From NCBI RefSeq assembly GCF_041904905.1, contig NZ_JAYRMI010000016.1, forward strand, positions 1-60,915: a stretch of DNA of 60,915 nucleotides, in the 5' to 3' direction. Under the pieces are notes generated by a model, which had not been told where the DNA came from, did not search any database, and worked only from the letters and a program-made list of their open reading frames with translations. Made by a program: the position numbers and the translations under genes. Shown piece by piece: positions 19,260 through 28,702 of this stretch (within the stretch, counting starts at the first letter, position 1; every line of letters begins with the position of its first letter). Origin of the DNA: Zoogloea sp041904905 (GTDB taxonomy: Bacteria > Pseudomonadota > Gammaproteobacteria > Burkholderiales > Rhodocyclaceae).

Positions 19260-20383
19260 GAGTGCAGGCCTGACAGGAACATATTGACGCCGACGAAGGC
19301 GAACGACGTGACCAGCAGGCCGATCACCGCCCACCAGGCCAGCATGGTGCCGCGCAGGCCCTTGGTGAGGCGCACGTGCAGCCAGGCGGCGTAGTTGAGC
19401 CACACGATGAAGGCCCAGGTTTCCTTCGGGTCCCACTGCCAGTAGGTGCCCCAGGCTTCCGCGGCCCACAGGGCGCCCAGGATGGTGGCGATGGTGAAGA
19501 AGGCGAAGCCGATGGCGATGGCCCTGTACATCACGTCGTCGAGCACCTCGGGGGCGGGCAGGCGGCTGGCCAGGATGCCCTTGCGTACCAGCAGGTCGGC
19601 CACGCCGATCATCGCCGCCAGGGCGAAGGCGCCATAGCCCACGAAGTTGGCCGGCACGTGCACCTTCATCCAGTAGCTTTGTAGCGCGGGGATCAGCGGC
19701 TGGATCTCCTGCGCCTCGCGGGAGAAGGTGTACCACAGCAGGAAGGCCACCGCGGCCGAGATCACCAGCAGCACGAAGGCGCCCATCCGGCGGGTGGCGT
19801 AGCGGCCTTCGTAGTAAAGATAGAGCAGGGCGGTGATCAGCGAGAACAGCACGAACACTTCGTAGAGGTTGCTGATGGGGATGTGGCCGACGTCGGTGCC
19901 GATCAGGTAGCTCTCGTACCAGCGCACGAAGAGGCCGGCGGTGCCCATCGTCGCGGCGCTCCAGGTGAGGGCGGAGCCGGTCTTCTCGGCGAAGTCGGAG
20001 CGGGCCAGCAGGCCCAGCCAGTAGGCGCCGGTGGCGATGAAGATGAGCGCGCTCATCCACATGATGGCCGTCTGGCTGGAGATGAGGTACTTGAGGAAGA
20101 ACACCTGCTCGGCCCGGGCCAGGTCGCCTTGGTACAGCCCGATGCTGACCAGCGCCAGCGCGGTCGATGCCGCCAGGAACAGCCGGAAGGGCTTCCAGGC
20201 CCAGCCGATGGCGGCGATTGCCGGCACGGTGAGCACCAGGATCAGCTTCTCGTAGATGTCCATGAAGCCGCCGTACTGGCGCAGGGCGAAGGCGGCGCCG
20301 CCGGCCAGGGCGAGGGCGAACAGCCAGTCGCCGGGGCTCACGCGGCGCAGCAGGGCACTGTTGTCGTTGTGGGCGATGTCCAT
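19244..20383 (-). CDS. ccsB: System II cytochrome c synthase subunit CcsB (CcsA-type WWD protein)
   Basis: A 379-residue inner-membrane protein with about eight segments. The heme-handling WWD motif (WGTYWQWDPKETWAF) lies in the C-terminal half, with flanking His residues expected to ligate heme. With ResB it moves heme to the periplasm and attaches it to CxxCH cytochromes. In proteobacteria the WWD partner is annotated ccsB or ccsA depending on the scheme. It begins 35 bases after the ResB gene, giving a resB-ccsB operon, with cytochrome c4 as a nearby potential substrate. Confidence 0.93.
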   Translation of the reverse strand: MDIAHNDNSALLRRVSPGDWLFALALAGGAAFALRQYGGFMDIYEKLILVLTVPAIAAIGWAWKPFRLFLAASTALALVSIGLYQGDLARAEQVFFLKYLISSQTAIMWMSALIFIATGAYWLGLLARSDFAEKTGSALTWSAATMGTAGLFVRWYESYLIGTDVGHIPISNLYEVFVLFSLITALLYLYYEGRYATRRMGAFVLLVISAAVAFLLWYTFSREAQEIQPLIPALQSYWMKVHVPANFVGYGAFALAAMIGVADLLVRKGILASRLPAPEVLDDVMYRAIAIGFAFFTIATILGALWAAEAWGTYWQWDPKETWAFIVWLNYAAWLHVRLTKGLRGTMLAWWAVIGLLVTSFAFVGVNMFLSGLHSYGSL

Positions 20384-20418
20384 GAGTGAGGCCTCTTGAG
20401 AAGACGGTCGGGGCCGGG

Positions 20419-22455
20419 TCAGGCCGGTGTTGGGGGTTGGAGGGCGGCGGCGAGGCCGTCCCGATGGCGCCGGAAGGATTCTTCCACGTCCATCGATTTG
20501 CGGTTGGCGCTGAGGGCGATCAGCGCCTCACCCGAGTCTTTGATCAGCACGAAGAGCCGACGTTCGCGGACGTAGAGCATGGCGAACACGCCCAGCACCA
20601 GCAGCAGCGAGCCCAGATAGACGATGGGCTTGCCCGGCGAGCGGGTGACCTGCAGCACGGTGGCGCGGACTTCTTCGAAACCCGCCAGCTGGAGGAACAC
20701 CGGCGCGCCGTAGTGCAGGCTGTCGCTGGTGGCGTTGAGGGTGTCGCGCACCAGCCGGGCGGCGGGGCCGTCGGCGCTCACGGCAGGCAGGCGGGCTTCC
20801 GCCCGGGCCAGCTTCCAGGCTTCCCAGGTGGCGCCTTCGAGGATCTTGATGAAGACGTCGGCGGCCTTGTCGCGTTCGGCCTCGGGGATGGTGCCCTCGA
20901 TGAACTTGCCCACGCTCTCGAAGCCGCCGATGGCGAAGAGTTCCAGCGTCTTGCGGGTGGTTTCCTCCATCCGGCCGCGTACCGTGGCGTCCACGTCCGG
21001 GCCCAGGGCGGTGGCGGCGAAACGGCGGGCGAGTTCGGCGTGGCGGGATTTGTCGACCAGCTGGCGGCGGATCATGAACCAGCTGTCGGGCTTGCCGTCG
21101 GCGTCCATCGGGATGCGCATGAAGCGGAACTGGGCGGACGGCGAGTCGCGCATGCCCGCGAGCATGTACCAGGCGCCGTCCTGCTGGATGGGCTGCATGT
21201 AGGTCTGGTATTCGCGGGCCTGACCGGCGGAATCCCGGAGCTTGTACTGGAAGCTCGGGCCGACGTTCTGCATGTCTTTCCTGGTCGGGGACTTGGCGCC
21301 ACTGCCCAGGTGCTTCTCTAAGCTGGCCATGGCGCTGGCTTCGGTGGGCTGCTCGTTGGCCATGTTCTCGATGTTGAAGGGGCGGAAGCTGCCAAGCTCC
21401 AGGGTGTGATCGAGCCCGGCGGCGCTCACCTTGATGGATTCGCCGACCGCGCCCTCCAGGGGGAAATCGCTGCCGGCGTCGGGGCGCAGGTCGTGGGCGA
21501 CCAGCTTGAGGCGCGATCCGCCGTCCTCGAAGCTGGCCTGATACATCATCACGCCGTCGAACTCGAAGGGCTTGTTGACCTCGATGGTCTTCTCGATGGA
21601 GCGCCCGCTGGCGTTGTCGGTGACGATGATGTCGCTGGCGAAGCGCTTGGGCATCCCGCTCTCGTAGTGCTCCAGGTGGAACTTCTTGAGGGACACGGTG
21701 AAGGGCAGATCCTGCAGCAGGATGCCGTCCTGCACGTTGAGCACGGCCACGTTGGCGCTCTTGCCCTCGGGGATGAAGACGTTGCCGCGGAAGCTCCAGT
21801 TGTCGAGGCCGAGCCGGCTCTCGGGGCCGATGTCGGCGATCAGCTGGTTGCCGGCGGTGACCGTCTTGCCGCCCATCGCCATCTGCGCCTTGAGGGGCAG
21901 GTTGCCGTCGAGCAGGCCGCCGACGCAGATCAGCACGATGGCGGCGTGGGCCAGGAAGTAGCCGATGCGCGACCAGCTGCCCTGCTTGGCGGCCAGCAGC
22001 ACGCCGTCGCCGCGAGGGTTGCTGCGGGTGGCGAAGCCGGCACGGGCGAGGTAGGCGCTGGCGGCGGCCTGAGCTTCAGCGGTGGGCAGTGCGCAGGGCA
22101 CCCGGGTGTGGTGCTGGAACTGGGCGAGCGAGTTTTCCTTGGCGTGCTCGCGGAAGCTGCGCATGTCGAGCAGCATCGGACGGGTCTGGCGGACGATGCA
22201 CACGCTGGTGGAGATCACCAGGAAAGCCAGGATGGTGAGGAACCACACCGAGTTATAGACCGCGTAGAGGCCCAGCTTCTCGAAGATCGGGAACCAGAAC
22301 GGCCCGAACTGGTTGAGGTAGTTGTTGTAGGGCTCGTTCTGCTTGAGCACCGTCCCGATGATGGAGGCGATCCCGAGGATCGTCAGCAGGCTGATCGCGA
22401 AGCGCATCGAACTGAGCAGTTCGTAGAGGGCGCGGAGGGTGCTGCGTTGTCGCAT
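20419..22455 (-). CDS. resB: Cytochrome c biogenesis protein ResB
   Basis: A 678-residue ResB-family protein, the partner of the WWD protein in system II cytochrome c maturation. Three N-terminal membrane segments (about 15-35, 70-90, 170-190) and one near the C-terminus (about 600-620) flank a large periplasmic domain. The ATG at 22455 (MRQRSTLRALYELLSSMRF) is the family start; the frame extends upstream through low-complexity sequence and the terminator, which I exclude. It is followed by ccsB. Confidence 0.93.
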   Translation of the reverse strand: MRQRSTLRALYELLSSMRFAISLLTILGIASIIGTVLKQNEPYNNYLNQFGPFWFPIFEKLGLYAVYNSVWFLTILAFLVISTSVCIVRQTRPMLLDMRSFREHAKENSLAQFQHHTRVPCALPTAEAQAAASAYLARAGFATRSNPRGDGVLLAAKQGSWSRIGYFLAHAAIVLICVGGLLDGNLPLKAQMAMGGKTVTAGNQLIADIGPESRLGLDNWSFRGNVFIPEGKSANVAVLNVQDGILLQDLPFTVSLKKFHLEHYESGMPKRFASDIIVTDNASGRSIEKTIEVNKPFEFDGVMMYQASFEDGGSRLKLVAHDLRPDAGSDFPLEGAVGESIKVSAAGLDHTLELGSFRPFNIENMANEQPTEASAMASLEKHLGSGAKSPTRKDMQNVGPSFQYKLRDSAGQAREYQTYMQPIQQDGAWYMLAGMRDSPSAQFRFMRIPMDADGKPDSWFMIRRQLVDKSRHAELARRFAATALGPDVDATVRGRMEETTRKTLELFAIGGFESVGKFIEGTIPEAERDKAADVFIKILEGATWEAWKLARAEARLPAVSADGPAARLVRDTLNATSDSLHYGAPVFLQLAGFEEVRATVLQVTRSPGKPIVYLGSLLLVLGVFAMLYVRERRLFVLIKDSGEALIALSANRKSMDVEESFRRHRDGLAAALQPPTPA

Positions 22456-22566
22456 GGGTGTCGGGCGGAGGTAACGGGTGAAAGCGGTTCGGGCGGGCCT
22501 TGCCGGCCAGGGTGGGCAGCGGGCGCGGGGTGGCCGGGGAAGGGCTGGCAGCGCTGCGCGGCAAAG

Positions 22567-22594
22567 AAAAGGGGTGGCCGAAACCACCCCTTTT
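22567..22594 (-). terminator. Rho-independent terminator after cytochrome c4
   Basis: An 11-bp repeat (22567-22577 and 22584-22594) with a 6-nt loop is flanked by A and T runs. It lies between the cytochrome c4 stop and the resB start and should separate those two units. Confidence 0.85.
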
Positions 22595-22627
22595 TTATAG
22601 CTGCCGGGCGCTGGGAAGCGCCTTGAC

Positions 22628-23263
22628 TCAGCGCAAGCCGGCGGCGTAGTCGGCGACGGCCTTGATCTCCGGATCGGTCATTTTGACGGCGATGGTGCGC
22701 ATCATCTTGGCCGGGTCGTTGGCGCGCTCGCCGGCACGGAAGGCCTTGAGCTGGGCTTCGGTGTAGTCGGCGAACTGACCGGCCAGACGCGGGTACTGGG
22801 CGGGCAGGCCGGCACCGGCGGGGCCATGGCAGGCGGCACAGGCGGGAATGCCGCGCTTCAGGTCGCCGGCACGCCACAGGCGCTGACCGAGTTCGATGGA
22901 GGACTTGTCCTTGGCGGCTTCGGGCTTGAGCTTCTGGCCGGCGAAGTGGGCGGCGAGGCCCTTCATGTCGTCGGCGGAGAGGGCGGCGACCATGCCACCC
23001 ATCACGGCGTTGGCGCGTTCGGCCGGCTTGCCGCCTTCGCTCTTGAAGTTGGTCAGCTGCTTGAAGAGGTATTCCGCATGCTGGCCCGCGAGTTTCGGGT
23101 TGGCGGGGATCTGGCTGTTGCCGTCAGCGCCGTGGCAGGCGCCGCAAACCTGTTCTGCAGTCTGTTTGGCCTTGGCCAGGTCGGGCTGGGCGGCAGCCTT
23201 GTCTTGGGCCTGAACCACGCCGGTGGCCAGAAGCAGCGAAAGCAGCAGGGAACGCTTGATCAT
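22628..23263 (-). CDS. Di-heme cytochrome c4
   Basis: A 211-residue periplasmic electron carrier. A signal peptide (about 1-20, ending VVQAQ) precedes two homologous cytochrome c domains with heme sites CGACH (about 41-45) and CAACH (about 135-139), plus distal methionines in conserved NAVMGGMVA and PAKMMRTIA segments. This two-domain pattern is cytochrome c4, which usually donates electrons to cbb3 oxidases. The ATG at 23263 follows GAGGA; an ATG six codons further upstream is less likely. It lies next to its maturation system resB-ccsB and is divergent from engB. Confidence 0.94.
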   Translation of the reverse strand: MIKRSLLLSLLLATGVVQAQDKAAAQPDLAKAKQTAEQVCGACHGADGNSQIPANPKLAGQHAEYLFKQLTNFKSEGGKPAERANAVMGGMVAALSADDMKGLAAHFAGQKLKPEAAKDKSSIELGQRLWRAGDLKRGIPACAACHGPAGAGLPAQYPRLAGQFADYTEAQLKAFRAGERANDPAKMMRTIAVKMTDPEIKAVADYAAGLR

Positions 23264-23372
23264 GATGTCCTCGGAAGCCAAGAATGTGGATGTCTCAAAC
23301 CTGCTATTCTATAGCAATTCCAGCCATTTGCGCGACGCAACGAAAGTGCTTCGCGCCCTCCCGTTCTACTCC

Positions 23373-23981
23373 ATGTCACTGTTCCGTAACGCCCAGTTCG
23401 AAATCTCGATCGCCAAACCCAGCGGCCTGCCCCCGCCGAACGGCCCGGAGGTCGCCTTCGCCGGGCGCTCCAATGCCGGCAAGTCCAGCGCGATCAACAC
23501 GCTGGCCAATCACACCCGGCTGGCCTTCGTTTCCAAGACTCCGGGCCGGACCCAGCTCATCAATTTCTTCCGGCTGAACAACGGTGCGGTGCTGGTGGAT
23601 CTGCCCGGTTACGGCTACGCCGAGGTGCCCGAGGCCGTGCGCCGTCAGTGGCAGCACCTGCTGGAGGACTACCTCACCAAGCGGCCCAATCTGGTGGGGC
23701 TGGTGCTCATCATGGATTCGCGCCACCCCCTGAAGGATCGCGACATGGCGATGCTGGGCTGGTTTGCGCCCAGCGGCCGACCGATCCACGTGCTCCTCAC
23801 CAAGAGCGACAAGCTCACCCGCAGCGAATCGGCGGCCACCCTCGCCGCGGTGCGCAAGGCGCTGGCGGCCTACGGCGAGCAGGTGACGGTGCAGCTCTTC
23901 TCCAGCCTCAAGAAGACCGGTGTCGAGGAGGTCGAGCGGGTGGTGGGGTCCTGGCTTGCCCCGGCGCCCGACGCCCTTTGA
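23373..23981 (+). CDS. engB: Ribosome biogenesis GTP-binding protein EngB (YihA/YsxC)
   Basis: An essential-type GTPase that assists assembly of the large ribosomal subunit. The 202-residue protein has the P-loop GRSNAGKSS, a switch region TPGRTQ, the G3 motif DLPGYG and the G4 motif TKSDK. The ATG at 23373 gives the usual start MSLFRNAQFE; the open frame upstream reaches into the divergent cytochrome gene. The arrangement engB divergent from cytochrome c4 is common in betaproteobacteria. Confidence 0.96.
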   Translation: MSLFRNAQFEISIAKPSGLPPPNGPEVAFAGRSNAGKSSAINTLANHTRLAFVSKTPGRTQLINFFRLNNGAVLVDLPGYGYAEVPEAVRRQWQHLLEDYLTKRPNLVGLVLIMDSRHPLKDRDMAMLGWFAPSGRPIHVLLTKSDKLTRSESAATLAAVRKALAAYGEQVTVQLFSSLKKTGVEEVERVVGSWLAPAPDAL

Positions 23982-24127
23982 CAATCTTTTCCACGGATGC
24001 GGGGCGGTGCGTGACATGACGCCGGACTCCTGAAGGGAATCTGTGCTATCAATGGCAGCTTCCCGCCCGCAGGCCGCTGGCCGCGTCTGGCGGTGAAGCA
24101 TTTTTCGATTTCAACTTCCGATCTGCC

Positions 24128-25564
24128 ATGCAACTCCAACCCGTCATCCTCTCCGGTGGCTCCGGCACCCGCCTGTGGCCGCTCTCCCGCGAACAGTACC
24201 CGAAACAACTGCTGGCCCTGGTGGGCGAGGAGACCATGCTGCAGGCCACGGCCGGGCGGCTGGCTGGCTTCCGGGGGCGTCTGCCGGTGGCCGAGGCGCC
24301 GATCGTCGTGTGCAACGAGGAATACCGCTTCGTCACCGCGGAGCAGCTGCGCTCGGTGGGGCGCAGCAGCCGCCACATCGTGCTCGAACCCGTCGGCCGC
24401 AACACCGCGCCGGCCCTGGCGCTGGCCGCGCTGGCGGTGCAGGAGGCCGATCCGGTGCTGCTGGTGATGCCGGCCGACCACGTGATGCGCGATCTGGCGG
24501 GCTTTCAGGCAGCCATCGACGCCGGCATCCCGGCCGCGCTTGAGGGCGCCATCGTCACCTTCGGCATCGTCCCGGACCGCGCCGAGACCGGCTATGGCTA
24601 CATCCGCACGGGCGGCGCGAGGGCCGATGGCAGCAAGGCCATCGCCGCCTTCGTCGAGAAGCCCGACGCCGCCACGGCCCGGCGCTACCTGGAGAGCGGC
24701 GAGTACCTCTGGAACAGCGGCCTCTTCATGGTGCGCGCCAGCGTCTGGCTCAAGGCCCTCGCGGCGCTCCAGCCGGCGATGGCCAAGGCCTGCGAGGCGG
24801 CCTGGCAGGGTGGCTCGCGGGATGCCGATTTCGTGCGGGTGGATAAGGACGCCTTCGTCGCCTGCCCGTCGGATTCCATCGACTACGCCGTGATGGAGAA
24901 GCTCCCCGACGCCGGGCTGGGCATTTCGGGCTGCGTGGTGCCGATGAGCGCCGGCTGGTCCGACGTGGGCGCGTGGGATGCGCTGTGGGACATCGCCGAC
25001 AAGGACTGCAGCGGCAACGTGGCCCGGGGCGATGTGCTGCTCGAAGATAGTCGCAACACCCTGGTGTACGCCCAGGACCGTATGGTGGCCTGCGTGGGGC
25101 TGGACGATACCGTGGTGGTGGAGACTCCCGACGCGGTGCTCGTGGCGCGCAAGGACAAGACCCAGAACGTCAAGCAGATCGTCGCCGCGCTCAAGCTCGA
25201 CAAGCGCAGCCAGGCTTCGGCCCACCGCAAGATCCACCGCCCGTGGGGCTGGTACGACTCCATCGACGCCGGCCCGCGTTTCCAGGTGAAGCGCATCGTG
25301 GTCAATCCGGGTGCGCGCCTGAGCCTGCAGATGCACCATCACCGCGCCGAGCACTGGATCGTCGTGAAGGGCACCGCCGAAGTCACCAACGGCGACAAGG
25401 TGTTCCTGCTGGGCGAGAACGAATCGACCTTCATCCCGCTGGGGCATGTGCATCGCCTTGCCAACCCCGGCAAGCTGCCGCTCGAGATCATCGAGGTGCA
25501 GTCGGGCAGCTACCTGGGCGAGGACGACATCGTCCGCTTCGAGGACACCTACGGGCGGGGTTGA
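24128..25564 (+). CDS. manC: Mannose-1-phosphate guanylyltransferase / mannose-6-phosphate isomerase
   Basis: A bifunctional type II PMI-GMP enzyme that makes GDP-mannose for polysaccharides. The 478-residue protein has an N-terminal nucleotidyltransferase domain with LSGGSGTRLWPLSR and YPKQLL (about 9-30), an FVEKPD motif, and a C-terminal cupin isomerase domain (about 350-478; GARLSLQMHHHRAEHWIVV with metal-binding His). Length and order match AlgA/ManC/XanB. It is a lone gene here, 17.5 kb from the exopolysaccharide locus, but can feed that or another polymer. Confidence 0.95.
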   Translation: MQLQPVILSGGSGTRLWPLSREQYPKQLLALVGEETMLQATAGRLAGFRGRLPVAEAPIVVCNEEYRFVTAEQLRSVGRSSRHIVLEPVGRNTAPALALAALAVQEADPVLLVMPADHVMRDLAGFQAAIDAGIPAALEGAIVTFGIVPDRAETGYGYIRTGGARADGSKAIAAFVEKPDAATARRYLESGEYLWNSGLFMVRASVWLKALAALQPAMAKACEAAWQGGSRDADFVRVDKDAFVACPSDSIDYAVMEKLPDAGLGISGCVVPMSAGWSDVGAWDALWDIADKDCSGNVARGDVLLEDSRNTLVYAQDRMVACVGLDDTVVVETPDAVLVARKDKTQNVKQIVAALKLDKRSQASAHRKIHRPWGWYDSIDAGPRFQVKRIVVNPGARLSLQMHHHRAEHWIVVKGTAEVTNGDKVFLLGENESTFIPLGHVHRLANPGKLPLEIIEVQSGSYLGEDDIVRFEDTYGRG

Positions 25565-25588
25565 GGCTGCTGGGGCTGGGCCGGCCGA

Positions 25589-26107
25589 TCAGGCGGGCTC
25601 GGCCACGAAGCCGAAGCGTGCCGGCACGTCGGCGCGCAGGATGCGCCCGACAGGCAGGTGCTGCCCGGCCCACTCGAGGCTGAGGGGCGCTTCGGCGGCT
25701 TCAAGCTTGCCGTGGAGGTGGGCGCAGAAGGCGGCCAGATCCCGGTCGTCCACGAGGCCGATCCCGTGCTCGGTGGCAAGGAGCAGGCTGCCTTCCTCGT
25801 CCAGCCAGGCGCCCGAAACCGCCTCCGCCAGCCGGCCGGTGTGGGTTTCCAGCCGGTCGGGCGCGGCGAGGTGGAGGATCGTCGGGGTGTAGTCCAGGTT
25901 CACGAACACCTGCTGCGGCCCGTTCTGGAAAAACCAGCGGCCGTCGGCGGTGGCCTCGAAGTTGCGGTTGATGAAGCCGCGCAGGCCCGGATGGCGGATC
26001 GGGCCTTCGGGCACACACCATTCGCCCCGGCGCGACAGCCGCAGCCAGCCGGTGCACGACGGCACGTCCGGCCATTTTGCCAGGGCCAGGCGGACGGCTT
26101 CATCCAT
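25589..26107 (-). CDS. Conserved protein of unknown function downstream of bamD
   Basis: A 172-residue soluble protein with no signal peptide or membrane segment. Recognisable conserved patches are ALAKWPDVPSCTGWL near the start and GRWFFQNGPQQVFVNLDYTP in the middle. The pattern recalls a DUF2946-like family of proteobacterial proteins, but I cannot assign the family number with confidence or name a function. It begins 18 bases after the bamD stop in the same direction, so it is probably co-transcribed with bamD, and it converges on manC. Confidence 0.75.
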   Translation of the reverse strand: MDEAVRLALAKWPDVPSCTGWLRLSRRGEWCVPEGPIRHPGLRGFINRNFEATADGRWFFQNGPQQVFVNLDYTPTILHLAAPDRLETHTGRLAEAVSGAWLDEEGSLLLATEHGIGLVDDRDLAAFCAHLHGKLEAAEAPLSLEWAGQHLPVGRILRADVPARFGFVAEPA

Positions 26108-26125
26108 GTCGGGCGACCGGGGCGC

Positions 26126-26926
26126 TTACCAGAGCTTCCACCAGGCCTGGGGCGCGGACTCCGGCCCCTTGCCGCCGAAGTAGCGGCTGTTCGGGAAGTT
26201 CTGGCGCATCACCCGCTCTGCGTCCTTGCGCAGCTCGGGCAGGTTGAGGGCGTCGTAGCTCTGCACCAGCAGGAACAGCGCCTCTTCGACGGCCGGCGAC
26301 TGGGGGAAATCCTTGATCGCCGCCTGGGCCCGGTTGGCCGCCGCCACATAGGCGCCGCGCTTGTAGTAGTAACGCGCTACGTGGACTTCGTGGTTGGCGA
26401 GCGCGTTGATCAGGTAGCGCATCCGCAGCTGGGCGTCCGGGGTGTACTTGCTGTCGGGGAAGCGCTGGGTGAGTTCCTTGAAGGTGGCGAAGGCTTCGCG
26501 GGTGGCCTTGGGGTCGCGCTCGGAGAGATCCTGGTCGGCCAGGCTGCCGAGCATGCCGAGGTCTTCGTTGAAGTAGGCGAGGCCCTTCAGGTAGTAGGCG
26601 TAATCGACGTTGGCGTGGTTGGGGTGCAGCTTGATGAAGCGGTCGCAGGCCGCCACCGCCGACACCTGCTCGCCCGACTTGTAATAGGCGTAGGCCACCT
26701 CGAGCTGGGATTGCTGGGCGTAGCGGCCATAGGGGTAGCGTGCTTCGAGCTTCTCGAACATCTTGATGGCGCGCTCCCAGGCGCCATCGTTCATGGAGTC
26801 CTTGGCTTCGGAGTAGAGCTTTTGGGCGTTCCAGCCGACGGTTTCGTCGACCTGATCGGGGAGGCCGCAGCCGGCGAGCAGCAGCACGCCGACAAGCGTT
26901 AAACTACGCAGGGTGAAATGCGCCAT
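26126..26926 (-). CDS. bamD: Outer membrane protein assembly factor BamD
   Basis: A lipoprotein of the BAM complex that inserts beta-barrel proteins in the outer membrane. The 266-residue precursor has a lipobox LLAGC with lipidated Cys20, followed by about five TPR-like repeats (for example GRYAQQSQLEVAYAYYKSGE and DSKYTPDAQLRMRYLINAL), as in ComL/YfiO. It is divergent from rluD, and the two 5' ends overlap by 14 bases if the GTG start of rluD is used. Confidence 0.96.
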   Translation of the reverse strand: MAHFTLRSLTLVGVLLLAGCGLPDQVDETVGWNAQKLYSEAKDSMNDGAWERAIKMFEKLEARYPYGRYAQQSQLEVAYAYYKSGEQVSAVAACDRFIKLHPNHANVDYAYYLKGLAYFNEDLGMLGSLADQDLSERDPKATREAFATFKELTQRFPDSKYTPDAQLRMRYLINALANHEVHVARYYYKRGAYVAAANRAQAAIKDFPQSPAVEEALFLLVQSYDALNLPELRKDAERVMRQNFPNSRYFGGKGPESAPQAWWKLW

Positions 26927-27923
26927 CGAAAACTCTTTGGAAGAAGACTGGCTCGATTATAGCCCAGCCGCTCCTTCCCATTCCCCCTCGTCCGCGAGCC
27001 CCGCGCCCCAGCGCGAATTCATCCCCGACGATTGCGCAGGGATGCGCGTCGACCAGGCCCTCGCCCGACTTTTCCCCGAGCACTCCCGCAGCCGCCTGCA
27101 GTCCTGGTTGAAGTCCGGCCGGATCACCATCGACGGCGCCTCGCCCGACTCCAAGACCAAGGTGTGGGGGGGCGAGACCGTGACGGTGAGCCCCGAGCCC
27201 TCCGCCGCGATGCTCGCCGAGCAGGCCGAGGACATCCCGCTGCAGGTGATCTTCGAGGACGACACCGTGATCGTCATCGACAAGCCGGTGGGGCTGGTGG
27301 TCCATCCGGGCAGCGGCAACTGGTCCGGCACCCTGCTCAACGCGCTGCTGCATCGCGGCGCGGGTTTCCGCGATCTGCCCCGGGCGGGCATCGTCCATCG
27401 CCTCGACAAGGACACCAGCGGCCTGCTGGTGGTGGCCAAGACCCTCGAAGCCCAGACCGATCTGGTGCGTCAGCTGCAGGCGCGCACTGTCAAGCGCCAC
27501 TATCTGGCGCTGGTGCACGGCGAACCTGCCCCGAGCGGTGAGGTGAATGCCCCCATCGGCCGCCATCCCGTCCAGCGCACCAGGATGGCCGTCGTGCCGG
27601 GCGGCCGCGAGGCGCTGACCCGCTACCGGGTGATCGAGCGCTTCGCCCGCGCCACGCTGGTCGAATGCGAACTCGCCACCGGCCGCACCCATCAGATCCG
27701 CGTCCACATGGCCCACATCGGGCATCCGCTGGTGGGCGACGCCACCTACGGCAAGGCGAAGAGCGCCGATCCGCGGCTCGACGCCTTCGCCCGTCAGGCG
27801 CTGCACGCCTGGCAGCTGGGCCTGATTCACCCGAAGACCGGCGAGGCCTGCCGCTGGCAGACGCCGCTGCCGGCGGATTTCGACGGCCTGCTGGAAACCT
27901 TGCGGGGGAGCGCCACGCCATGA
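26913..27923 (+). CDS. rluD: 23S rRNA pseudouridine(1911/1915/1917) synthase RluD
   Basis: The enzyme makes pseudouridines in helix 69 of 23S rRNA. The protein (336 residues from the GTG start) has an N-terminal S4 domain (about 45-105; MRVDQALARLFPE) and a RluA-type catalytic domain with Asp165 in HRLDKDTSGLL. The exact start is uncertain: GTG 26913 overlaps bamD, while a TTG about 24 bases downstream is also possible, and the first 35 residues are low complexity. Its stop overlaps the pgeF start (ATGA). Confidence 0.94.
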   Translation: MKCAIENSLEEDWLDYSPAAPSHSPSSASPAPQREFIPDDCAGMRVDQALARLFPEHSRSRLQSWLKSGRITIDGASPDSKTKVWGGETVTVSPEPSAAMLAEQAEDIPLQVIFEDDTVIVIDKPVGLVVHPGSGNWSGTLLNALLHRGAGFRDLPRAGIVHRLDKDTSGLLVVAKTLEAQTDLVRQLQARTVKRHYLALVHGEPAPSGEVNAPIGRHPVQRTRMAVVPGGREALTRYRVIERFARATLVECELATGRTHQIRVHMAHIGHPLVGDATYGKAKSADPRLDAFARQALHAWQLGLIHPKTGEACRWQTPLPADFDGLLETLRGSATP

Positions 27924-28651
27924 GCGACGCCTGGATCGTGCCCGACTGGCCGGCGCCGGCGCGGGTGAGGGCCCTCTCCACCACCCGCGCCGGTGGCGTG
28001 AGCGTGGCGCCCTACGACAGCCTCAACCTGGGCACCCACGTGGGCGACGACCCGGCGTGCGTCGCCGCCAATCGGGCCGTTGTCCGGCGTCTGCTGCCGT
28101 CCGAGCCCGCGTGGCTCAATCAGGTGCACGGTACTGCGGTGGTGGATGCGGCTGCGGTGGCCGGTGTGCCGGATGCCGACGCGTCGGTGAGCCGCTCGTC
28201 CGGCGCGGTCTGTGTGGCGATGACCGCCGACTGCCTGCCGGTGCTGCTGTGCGACCGGGCAGGCACGGTGGTGGGCGCCGCCCATGCCGGCTGGCGCGGC
28301 CTGCACGGCGGGGTGATCGAGGCCGCGGTGGCGGCGATGCGGGTTGCCCCCGGCGACGTGATCGCCTGGCTCGGCCCGGCCATCGGGCCCGCCGCCTTCG
28401 AGGTGGGCGACGAGGTGCGGGCCGCCTTCGTGGCGGCCGACGCCGGCGCCGACGCGGCCTTCCGGCCCGCTGGCCAGCCCGGCAAATGGCTCGCCGACAT
28501 CTACCTGCTGGCCCGGCGGCGCTTGGCCGCCCTGGGCGTCACGGCCATCCACGGGGGCGATTGCTGCACGGTTTCCGATGCGTCGCGCTTCTTCTCCTAT
28601 CGGCGGGACGGCGTCACCGGGCGCATGGCTTCGCTGGTGTGGCTTGCCTGA
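27920..28651 (+). CDS. pgeF: PgeF/YfiH-type multi-copper polyphenol oxidoreductase family protein
   Basis: A 243-residue protein of the YfiH/DUF152 (LACC1-like) family, described both as a peptidoglycan-editing factor and as a purine nucleoside phosphorylase/adenosine deaminase. Conserved metal-site residues are visible in NQVHGTAV, TADCLPVLL and AHAGWRG. The ATG overlaps the rluD stop by 4 bases (ATGA), so the two are translationally coupled. The rluD-pgeF order is very widely conserved. The longer upstream frame is shadow sequence inside rluD. Confidence 0.93.
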   Translation: MSDAWIVPDWPAPARVRALSTTRAGGVSVAPYDSLNLGTHVGDDPACVAANRAVVRRLLPSEPAWLNQVHGTAVVDAAAVAGVPDADASVSRSSGAVCVAMTADCLPVLLCDRAGTVVGAAHAGWRGLHGGVIEAAVAAMRVAPGDVIAWLGPAIGPAAFEVGDEVRAAFVAADAGADAAFRPAGQPGKWLADIYLLARRRLAALGVTAIHGGDCCTVSDASRFFSYRRDGVTGRMASLVWLA

Positions 28652-28702
28652 AGCGCTTCCGGGCGCGACTGGCGATATACTTCCCGGCCTTTTTTCCTTC
28701 CC

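Noticed and set aside
23264..23372. Possible sigma-70 boxes between cytochrome c4 and engB
   Set aside because: TATA-like sequences occur on both strands, but none has a matching -35 at good spacing.
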